Part shown: positions 6,203-11,381 of the stretch, piece after piece
Position numbering within the stretch: the stretch's first letter is position 1
How the letters are laid out: each line of letters begins with the position of its first letter
Position numbers and translations under genes: made by a program
Notes under the pieces: generated by a model
Seen by the model: only the letters and a program-made list of their open reading frames with translations
Databases searched by the model: none
Told to the model about the DNA's origin: nothing
DNA from: Actinomycetes bacterium
Lineage (GTDB): Bacteria > Actinomycetota > Actinomycetes > Actinomycetales > Microbacteriaceae
Length of the DNA stretch: 11,381 nucleotides
Direction: 5' to 3'
Assembly (NCBI GenBank): GCA_023390155.1
Contig: JAEWDJ010000514.1
Coordinates: 1-11,381 of the forward strand

Positions 6203-7219
6203 CTACTCCGCGGTGACCGCTTCGGCGGCCGGCTGTGCGGCCTTCGGACGGATGGCGCGCACCTTCTGGTCGTGCTTCTTGATCGCTGCCTCGCCCTCGC
6301 GGAACTGCGAGTACATCGGCGCGGCCAGGAAGATCGTCGAGTAGGTGCCGACGATGATGCCGATCAGCAGGGCGAGCGAGATGTCGCGGAGCGTGGCCGC
6401 CCCGAGCGCGTACGCGCCGATGAAGAGGATCGAGGCCACGGGCAGCACAGCCACCACGGCCGTGTTGATCGAGCGCACGAGCGTCTGGTTCACGGCGAGG
6501 TTCACCGACTCGGCGAAGGTGCGGCGCGTGAGCTCCAGCTCTTCTCGGGTGTTCTCGCGGACCTTGTCGAACACCACGACGGTGTCGTACAGCGAGTAGC
6601 CGAGGATCGTCAGGAAGCCGATCATGGTCGCGGGCGAGACCTCGAACCCGACGAGCGCGTAGATGCCCGCCGTGATGATGAGGTCGTGGAACAGCGAGAT
6701 GATCGCGGACGCCGACATCTTCCAGGTGCGGAAGTACAGCGCCATCGCGATGAACGCCAGCAGCAGGAAGACCACGAGGCCCTGGATGGACTGCTGTGTG
6801 ACGTCCGCGCCCCACGACGGTCCGATGAAGGTGGAGGCCACCTCGGAATCGGGCACGCCGTACGCCTTCGCCAGCGCATCGGCGACGGCCTTGGTCTCGG
6901 TGTCGGAGAGCTGGTCGGTCTGCACCTGCACCGCGTTGGAGCCGACGACGCTCACGTGCGAGACCGCATCCGGGACGACGCTCGTGACGGCGTCCTGCGC
7001 CTTGGAGGTGTCGGTGCTCTCGACGTTGGTGATCTGGAACTGCGAACCGCCGCGGAACTCGATCGAGAAGTTGAACCCGCCCTTGAGGACCGGGATCAGG
7101 ATGGAGGCGATGACCATCACCGCGGCGATGGTGTACCAGATCTTGCGCTTGCCGACGAAGTCGAACGAGCGCGCCCCGGTGTAGAGGTCGTTGCCGAACC
7201 TGGTGAGACGGCTGGCCAT
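6203..7219 (-). CDS. secF: Protein translocase subunit SecF
   Basis: 338-residue polytopic membrane protein of the SecDF complex, which uses the proton gradient to pull preproteins through SecYEG at a late stage. Six transmembrane segments can be placed at about 28-46, 144-163, 170-190, 195-218, 250-268 and 275-300, with a large extracytoplasmic loop (about 47-143) between the first two. The conserved first-loop motif appears as FSIEFRGGSQF (51-61) and the fourth-helix motif as GYSLYDTVVVFDKVREN (207-223), carrying the conserved Asp212 and Arg221. The C-terminus is a short basic then Ala-rich tail (about 305-338). The ATG shares one base with the secD stop (TGATG), and AAGGA at 7226-7230 gives six-base spacing, so the two are translationally coupled. 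Length and motifs are typical. Confidence 0.97.
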   Translation of the reverse strand: MASRLTRFGNDLYTGARSFDFVGKRKIWYTIAAVMVIASILIPVLKGGFNFSIEFRGGSQFQITNVESTDTSKAQDAVTSVVPDAVSHVSVVGSNAVQVQTDQLSDTETKAVADALAKAYGVPDSEVASTFIGPSWGADVTQQSIQGLVVFLLLAFIAMALYFRTWKMSASAIISLFHDLIITAGIYALVGFEVSPATMIGFLTILGYSLYDTVVVFDKVRENTREELELTRRTFAESVNLAVNQTLVRSINTAVVAVLPVASILFIGAYALGAATLRDISLALLIGIIVGTYSTIFLAAPMYSQFREGEAAIKKHDQKVRAIRPKAAQPAAEAVTAE

Positions 7220-8964
7220 CAGGAGTCCTTCCCCTCGGTCGATCGATCAGAGGAGGTCGAGGTCGATGCCGACGCGCCGCTCAACTCGGCGGCCTTGCGC
7301 TCGGCGATCGTCTGGCGGCGTGCCGCCTCCTTGCTGCTGCGGGCGGCGGTGCCGGCGCCCACTTTTGCGGCCGTAGGCGAGCGGAACTGCGCCGCGCCGC
7401 GGTACACCGCTCCGAGGGCCTGCGGGTCGAGCCCGGACCAGGGGTGGCCGCTGCTGAAGAACCGCGTGCGTCCGAGCAGCTGCAGCGTCGGGTGGGTGAA
7501 GAGGAGCACCACGATGACGTCGATGATCGTCGTGAGACCGAGCGTGAAGGCGAATCCACGCACGTTCGCGGCGGCGAGGATATACAGCACGATCGCCGCG
7601 AGCAGGTTGGTGGCCTTCGATGCGTAGATCGTGCGGCGGGCTCGGGCCCATCCGGCCTCCACCGCGGACTCCAGGCTGCGGCCGTCGCGCAACTCGTCTC
7701 TTATTCGTTCGAAGTAGACGATGAACGAGTCGGCTGTGAAGCCGATGGCGACGATGAGGCCCGCGACGCCGGCCAGCGACAGGCGGTAGCCGTAGTGCCA
7801 CGAGAGCAGCGAGATCGTGAGCCAGGTGAGCACGCCGGCGACCACGAGCGAGAGGATCGTGACGAAGCCGAGCAGGCGGTACTGGAAGAACGTGTAGATC
7901 GCGACCAGGATCAGGCCGATCAGACCGGCGACGAGACCGCTGATCAGCTGCGAGGTGCCGAGCGTGGCGGAGATCGTGTCCTGGCTCTGCACCTTGAAGC
8001 TGAACGGCAGCGCACCGAACTTCAGCTGGTCGGCGAGGGCCTTGGCGGTCGTCTCGGTGAAGTTTCCGGTGATCTGGGGCTTGCCGTCGGTGATCGCCGC
8101 ATTGGTGGTCGGCGCTGAGATGACCTTGCCGTCCAGGACGATCGCGAACTGGTTCTGGGCGCCCTGGAGGCCGACCAGGCGGGTCGTGACGTCGGAGAAC
8201 TGCTTGGTGCCGGTGGAGTCGAACACGATGTTGACCGCCCACTGGCCGGTCGTGACGCCCTGCTGGCTCTGCACCAGGCCGGCGCTCGCGTCGCTGATGT
8301 TCTGACCCTTCACCTCGACCGGACCGAGCAGGTACTTCACCTGGTTCTGGTCGTCGCAGGTGATGAGCGGCTGATCGGTCGGCGCGGCGTTGACGTCCTG
8401 CGTGTCGCTCGACGTACAGGAGAACGCGTTGAACTCGGCCTGCAGCTTCGGCGTGACCCAGGCGAGGTCGCTGCCGTTGGTCGGCGACGCCGACGGGGTC
8501 GACTGGAGTCCCGGCTCTGGGGTCGGGGCCGGCGTGGACTTGCCGTCCGCGCCCACGACCTCGTTCGTCGGGCCGCCCGAGATGAGGACGGGCCGGAAGT
8601 CGAGGCGTGCGCTCGACTTGACGCGGTTCAGCGTCTCCTCATCGGGCTTGCCGGGGAGCGAGACGACGATGTTGCGCGAGCCCTCGGTGGAGATCTGCGC
8701 CTCGGAGATGCCGGAGGCGTCGATGCGCTGGCGGATGATCGAGACAGCCTGGTCCAGCTGCTGCTGCTGGATCTGCTGCCCGTTCTCGACCTGCGGGGTC
8801 AGGATCACCTGGGTGCCGCCCTCGAGGTCGAGGGCGAGCTTCGGCAGCCACGTCGCGTTGCTGAACAGCACGCCGGCGGTGAGGGTCCCGAGCAGGACCA
8901 CCACCAGCACGCCGAGCCATGTCAACGAACGCCAGGCTTTCTTGACCGGAGTCGACTTTGCCAC
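7219..8964 (-). CDS. secD: Protein translocase subunit SecD
   Basis: 581-residue partner of SecF. First transmembrane segment about 14-36; the motif ALDLEGGTQ (44-52) opens a large periplasm-facing P1 region (about 50-330), with IRQRIDASGISEAQI (77-91) and LKFGALPFSF (314-323). Five more membrane segments follow (about 336-360, 363-386, 395-416, 448-468, 474-494). The proton-relay motif is AIGFTADSFIVYFERIRDELR (406-426), with Asp412 at the conserved acidic position. Two peculiarities are a Pro/Thr/Ser-rich insert at about 142-163 and two cysteines (183, 203) in the extracytoplasmic part. The C-terminal 90 residues are a basic, then Ser/Thr-rich cytoplasmic tail. The start is GTG 8964; upstream there is no strong ribosome site (best is GAG in AGCTGAG), unlike secF. 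A run of rare codons encodes ERI-R around 419-422. Confidence 0.97.
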   Translation of the reverse strand: MAKSTPVKKAWRSLTWLGVLVVVLLGTLTAGVLFSNATWLPKLALDLEGGTQVILTPQVENGQQIQQQQLDQAVSIIRQRIDASGISEAQISTEGSRNIVVSLPGKPDEETLNRVKSSARLDFRPVLISGGPTNEVVGADGKSTPAPTPEPGLQSTPSASPTNGSDLAWVTPKLQAEFNAFSCTSSDTQDVNAAPTDQPLITCDDQNQVKYLLGPVEVKGQNISDASAGLVQSQQGVTTGQWAVNIVFDSTGTKQFSDVTTRLVGLQGAQNQFAIVLDGKVISAPTTNAAITDGKPQITGNFTETTAKALADQLKFGALPFSFKVQSQDTISATLGTSQLISGLVAGLIGLILVAIYTFFQYRLLGFVTILSLVVAGVLTWLTISLLSWHYGYRLSLAGVAGLIVAIGFTADSFIVYFERIRDELRDGRSLESAVEAGWARARRTIYASKATNLLAAIVLYILAAANVRGFAFTLGLTTIIDVIVVLLFTHPTLQLLGRTRFFSSGHPWSGLDPQALGAVYRGAAQFRSPTAAKVGAGTAARSSKEAARRQTIAERKAAELSGASASTSTSSDRSTEGKDS

Positions 8965-8996
8965 CTAGGAACTCAGCTTTCTACGAGTGTTCCGCG

Positions 8997-9013
8997 CACG
9001 CCGAAACGGCGCG
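8997..9013 (-). other. Small hairpin in the yajC-secD gap
   Basis: On the minus strand CGCGCCG and CGGCGTG pair over seven positions (one G-U) around a TTT loop, 17 bases after the yajC stop. There is no T-run, so it is more likely an mRNA-processing or stability element, or chance in a GC-rich gap, than a terminator. Confidence 0.35.
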
Positions 9014-9029
9014 GCCCACGGGTCGGGAG

Positions 9030-9446
9030 TTAGTCGTCGCTCTTCGCGCCGGGCTTCTTGGGCTCGTCGATCCGCTCGCCGTACTCCGGCTCGTCGTGGC
9101 GGATCGCGTGGTCCTCATTGAGCTCGGCGGAACCGCTCACGGCCTCCGCGTCCGCGTCGCCCTCGGCGGGCTCGGCGACGGTGGGCTCGACGACGCGGGC
9201 GAGCACCTGGCGGTGCACCTTGACGACATGCCCGGGGCTGGTCTCGATGACAGCGGTGTTGTCGTCCTCGTTGACGGACAGCAGCGTGCCGTACAGACCG
9301 AAGTTGGTCATGACCTCGGCGCCCGGCACCATCTTCGACCGCGTCTCGGCCTGCTCGCGCTGACGCTTGCGGCTGTTGCGGAACATGAAGAAGATGAGGG
9401 CCGCCAGGATGACGACCATCACAATGGTCAACGGATCAATGGCCAT
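9030..9446 (-). CDS. yajC: Preprotein translocase subunit YajC
   Basis: 138-residue single-span membrane protein that associates with SecDF. A hydrophobic segment occupies residues 6-22 (LTIVMVVILAALIFFMF), followed at once by the basic stretch RNSRKRQREQAE and then the conserved MVPGAEVMTNFGLYGTLLSV (about 39-58) and ATVIET/HVVKVHRQVLARVV-type core (here TAVIETSPGHVVKVHRQV, about 65-82). The last roughly 50 residues are an acidic, low-complexity cytoplasmic tail, longer than in E. coli YajC (110 residues) but common in actinobacteria. I chose ATG 9446 because the family begins two or three residues before the membrane helix; GGAAGG at 9460-9465 is a rather distant (13-base) ribosome site. 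An in-frame ATG at 9512 inside the ruvB end would add 22 unrelated residues. Confidence 0.93.
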   Translation of the reverse strand: MAIDPLTIVMVVILAALIFFMFRNSRKRQREQAETRSKMVPGAEVMTNFGLYGTLLSVNEDDNTAVIETSPGHVVKVHRQVLARVVEPTVAEPAEGDADAEAVSGSAELNEDHAIRHDEPEYGERIDEPKKPGAKSDD

Positions 9447-9500
9447 GAATTCTGCCGAACCTTCCGGTGGGGAGTCTGAGGGGCCGAACGGCCACCTCAC

Positions 9501-9506
9501 ATCATA
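9501..9506 (-). promoter_or_regulatory. Candidate -10 box for a yajC-secDF sub-operon promoter
   Basis: TATGAT on the minus strand overlaps the ruvB stop codon and lies 55 bases before the yajC ATG, a suitable place for an internal promoter that would separate sec from ruv transcription. A start near 9494 is expected. No recognisable -35 sequence (GCAACC at 17 bases). Confidence 0.3.
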
Positions 9507-10539
9507 AGTCATCCATGAGGGATGGTTGCTCCGAACGGGCTTGGTGCGGGCCGGGAATCCCGAAGTGGCGCCACGCGGCGGGGGTGGCCACCCTCCCTCG
9601 GGGGGTGCGCGAGAGCAGTCCGATGCGCACGAGGAACGGCTCGACGACCGACTCGATCGTCTCGGCCTCCTCCCCGACCGAGACGGCCAGCGTGTTCAAC
9701 CCCACCGGCCCGCCGTCGAACCGCTCCAGGATGGCGTGCAGCACCGCGCGGTCGAGCCGGTCGAGGCCGAGCGGGTCGACGTCGTACAGCTCGAGCGCGG
9801 CACGCACCGCGGCCACGTCCGCGCGGCCGCCGTGCACGAGGGCGTAGTCGCGCACCCGGCGGAGCAGCCGGTTGGCGATGCGCGGGGTGCCGCGGCAGCG
9901 TCCGGCGATCTCGGCCAGCGCCTCCTTGTCGATCTCGAGCTCGAGCAGCGCGGCGGCGCGCGAGAGGACCTGGGTCAGCTCGCCCTCGTCGTAGAACTCG
10001 AGGTGGGCGGTGAAGCCGAACCGGTCGCGCAGCGGGTTTGGAAGGAGCCCGGAGCGGGTCGTCGCTCCGACGAGCGTGAAGGGGGCGAGATCGAGAGGGA
10101 TGGAGGTAGCGCCCGCACCCTTGCCGACCATGATGTCGATGCGGAAGTCCTCCATGGCGAGGTAGAGCATCTCCTCCGCGGAGCGCGCCATACGGTGGAT
10201 CTCGTCGATGAAGAGGACCTCGCCCGGGGTGAGCGAGGACAGCAGCGCGGCGAGGTCGCCGGCGTGCTGGATCGCGGGCCCGCTGGAGAGCCGCAGCGGC
10301 CGCTCGCTCTCGTGCGCGACGATCATCGCCAGCGTGGTCTTGCCGAGCCCGGGCGGCCCGGCCAGGAGGATGTGGTCGGCGGTGCGGTCCTGCATCTTCG
10401 CGGCGGTGAGCAGCAGCTGGAGCTGCCCGCGCACCTTCGCCTGGCCGACGAACTCGGAGAGCGAGCGGGGCCGGAGGGCGCCCTCGAAGGCGAGCTCGGA
10501 CTCCGATTCGAGCTCGGGAGCGGTCAGATCCTCACTCAT
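9502..10539 (-). CDS. ruvB: Holliday junction branch migration ATPase RuvB
   Basis: 345-residue AAA+ motor that, as a hexameric ring bound to RuvA, drives branch migration of Holliday junctions. Walker A GPPGLGKT at 61-68, Walker B LFIDEIHR at 109-116, sensor 1 GATTRSG at 158-164, arginine-finger region LRDRFG at 170-175, and sensor 2 in GTPRIANRLLRRVRDYA (218-234, R220). The C-terminal winged-helix DNA-binding domain includes GGPVGLNTLAVSVGEE (276-291) and the DNA-contacting RTPRGR (311-316). The N-terminal RPRSLSEFVGQ (23-33) and the LMDDL end are typical. ATG 10539 overlaps the ruvA stop by four bases (ATGA), implying coupled translation. All catalytic elements are intact and the length is normal. 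Confidence 0.98.
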   Translation of the reverse strand: MSEDLTAPELESESELAFEGALRPRSLSEFVGQAKVRGQLQLLLTAAKMQDRTADHILLAGPPGLGKTTLAMIVAHESERPLRLSSGPAIQHAGDLAALLSSLTPGEVLFIDEIHRMARSAEEMLYLAMEDFRIDIMVGKGAGATSIPLDLAPFTLVGATTRSGLLPNPLRDRFGFTAHLEFYDEGELTQVLSRAAALLELEIDKEALAEIAGRCRGTPRIANRLLRRVRDYALVHGGRADVAAVRAALELYDVDPLGLDRLDRAVLHAILERFDGGPVGLNTLAVSVGEEAETIESVVEPFLVRIGLLSRTPRGRVATPAAWRHFGIPGPHQARSEQPSLMDDL

Positions 10540-11156
10540 CGCACGCCCTGCGCGGCCGGGCCGAGGCGGGACAGGGTGAGCCGCAGGAGCGCGGGAACCG
10601 TGTCGCGCAGGGGCTCATCGGTGTCGGCGACGACGTCGGCGATCGCCTCGGCGGCGACCTTCTCGGGCCAGCCAAGACCGACCAGCGCGACGAGCACGCT
10701 GTCCGCGACGCTCGACGGGGCTCCGGCGACCTTCACGGCCGGGGCCACCCGACGGGTGGCGGCGAGCTTGCCGGTGAGCGACACCACGATGAGCTTCGCC
10801 GTCTTCGGCCCGATCCCCGACACCTTGCGGAAGGGCGCGTCGTCGTCGGCCGCGACCGCGTCGGCGATCTGGTCGGGCGACAGCACCGACAGGACCCCGA
10901 TCGCGGACTTCGGGCCGACGCCCGTCACGCCGGTGAGCAGCTCGAACACGTCGAGCTGCTCACGGTCGACGAAGCCGAACAGCTGCAGGGAGTCCTCGCG
11001 CACGACCATCGAGGTGTGCACGAAGGCCTCGTCGCCGACGCGGAGGGAGAGCACATGGTCGGGGGTCAGCTGCACGGCGAAGCCGACACCGCCCACCTCG
11101 AGCACGGCCGTTCCGCCGCTCGCGGAGAGGACGGTGCCGCGGAGAGAGGAGATCAC
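10536..11156 (-). CDS. ruvA: Holliday junction branch migration complex subunit RuvA
   Basis: 206-residue DNA-binding subunit that, as a tetramer, holds the four-way junction flat and loads RuvB. Domain I is an OB-fold (1-63: MISSLRGTVLS, GGVGFAVQL, REDSLQLFGF). Domain II has two helix-hairpin-helix motifs, TGVTGVGPKSAIGVLS (75-90) and VSGIGPKTAKLIVVSL (112-127). A flexible Ala/Val-rich linker (about 131-147) leads to domain III (about 148-206), whose SVADSVLVALVGLGWPEKVAAEAI part contacts RuvB. The start is GTG 11156, which overlaps the ruvC stop by four bases (GTGA); only a weak AGG precedes it, so initiation probably relies on coupling to ruvC. Length and motifs are standard. Confidence 0.97.
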   Translation of the reverse strand: MISSLRGTVLSASGGTAVLEVGGVGFAVQLTPDHVLSLRVGDEAFVHTSMVVREDSLQLFGFVDREQLDVFELLTGVTGVGPKSAIGVLSVLSPDQIADAVAADDDAPFRKVSGIGPKTAKLIVVSLTGKLAATRRVAPAVKVAGAPSSVADSVLVALVGLGWPEKVAAEAIADVVADTDEPLRDTVPALLRLTLSRLGPAAQGVR

Positions 11157-11381
11157 CTGGCAAGCCTACGGGGAGCCGCCGACGCCCGGGAGGAGCGCTC
11201 CGCGGCGCGCCACGCGGCCTGCGCGGGCGTGAGCTGCGCTCCCCCGCCCGAGGCCGCGGTCGTCGCGGGGTCGGATGTCGGGGCCGCCGCGGGGGCGCCG
11301 CGCCAGGCGTGGCAGATCGCGATGGCGAGCGCGTCGGCCGCGTCGGCCGGCTTCGGCACCTCCGCCAGTCCGAGGATGCGG
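11153..11381 (-). CDS. ruvC: Holliday junction resolvase RuvC, C-terminal fragment
   Basis: Final 75 residues of RuvC, open at the window edge. RuvC is the dimeric, metal-dependent endonuclease that cuts junctions held by RuvAB. The visible segment RILGLAEVPKPADAADALAIAICHAW contains the last catalytic motif: the two aspartates of ADAADALA correspond to Asp138 and Asp141 of E. coli RuvC. The remaining active-site residues (Asp7, Glu66) lie outside the window. After the core come 49 residues, first an Ala/Pro/Thr/Gly-rich stretch and then an Ala/Arg-rich helix (PAQAAWRAAERSSRA). A C-terminal extension beyond the E. coli length is common in actinobacteria. The stop overlaps the ruvA start by four bases. 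Probably the first of the ruvCAB genes transcribed into this window. Confidence 0.93.
   Translation of the reverse strand, partial: RILGLAEVPKPADAADALAIAICHAWRGAPAAAPTSDPATTAASGGGAQLTPAQAAWRAAERSSRASAAPRRLAR

Noticed and set aside
7236..7250. GATCGATC-rich sequence resembling one at 571-585
   Set aside because: The two 15-base stretches match imperfectly and lie in unrelated contexts (secD end, rarA-PPIase gap); such tetramer repeats arise by chance at this GC content.
3512..7627. Plus-strand open frame of 1371 codons opposite relA, rhodanese, secF and secD
   Set aside because: It runs antisense across four well-identified genes; its His/Arg/Asp/Val-rich low-complexity translation has no recognisable domain and is what high-GC coding strands produce in the opposite frame.
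8758..8769. Four CTG triplets in a row within secD
   Set aside because: Encodes a short Gln run (QQIQQQQ) in a helical region; too short to suggest a phase-variable repeat.
9447..9512. Upstream ATG extending YajC by 22 residues
   Set aside because: The added residues are not family-like, push the membrane helix away from the N-terminus and overlap the ruvB coding end.
9526..11232. Plus-strand open frame of 568 codons opposite ruvB and ruvA
   Set aside because: Antisense shadow of ruvB/ruvA with repetitive Arg/Glu/Gly/Ala composition and no domain.
1..11381. Search for insertion sequences, prophage genes, CRISPR arrays, tRNA or rRNA genes
   Set aside because: No transposase or integrase motif, no regularly spaced repeats and no tRNA-like cloverleaf were seen; gene order is conserved core.

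Overview
The window is very GC-rich, with codon third positions strongly biased to G or C, frequent GTG starts and TANNNT-type -10 boxes lying very close to some start codons. Together with the gene order ruvC-ruvA-ruvB-yajC-secD-secF-(rhodanese)-relA followed by a membrane cyclophilin and a DUF349 protein, this points to an actinobacterium. Protein wording suggests Microbacteriaceae (Leifsonia-like), but the family assignment is an inference. This is conserved chromosomal core. I see no insertion sequence, prophage, CRISPR array, tRNA or rRNA.

Layout. (1) 1-537, minus: N-terminal part of the AAA+ ATPase RarA, cut by the window edge. (2) 538-704: divergent promoter region. (3) 705-3534, plus: a membrane-anchored cyclophilin-type PPIase, a three-repeat DUF349 coiled-coil protein, and a small uncharacterised protein resembling the non-nuclease part of AbiEi/DUF559-type proteins. 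(4) 3521-11381, minus: a tight array transcribed right to left: ruvC (partial), ruvA, ruvB, yajC, secD, secF, a single-domain rhodanese and bifunctional relA. Junctions in this array are 4-nt overlaps (ruvC/ruvA, ruvA/ruvB), a 1-nt overlap (secD/secF) and a 9-nt gap (secF/rhodanese). Three slightly longer gaps (ruvB-yajC 55 nt, yajC-secD 65 nt, rhodanese-relA 69 nt) could hold internal promoters or processing signals.

How the genes work together. RuvABC branch-migrates and resolves Holliday junctions, and RarA acts at stalled replication forks, so both window ends serve replication and recombination. YajC, SecD and SecF are accessory subunits of the Sec translocon, and the membrane cyclophilin probably helps fold exported proteins outside the cell. 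RelA makes and degrades (p)ppGpp. The rhodanese sits where Streptomyces and Mycobacterium carry apt.

Less ordinary features: a 14-bp hairpin ending one base before the ATG of the small uncharacterised gene; a palindrome containing both stop codons where that gene and relA overlap tail to tail; a run of rare codons at a conserved SecD motif; and the rhodanese in the apt position. No clearly new multi-gene system is visible. The solitary AbiEi-like gene with its upstream hairpin is the best candidate for something undescribed.
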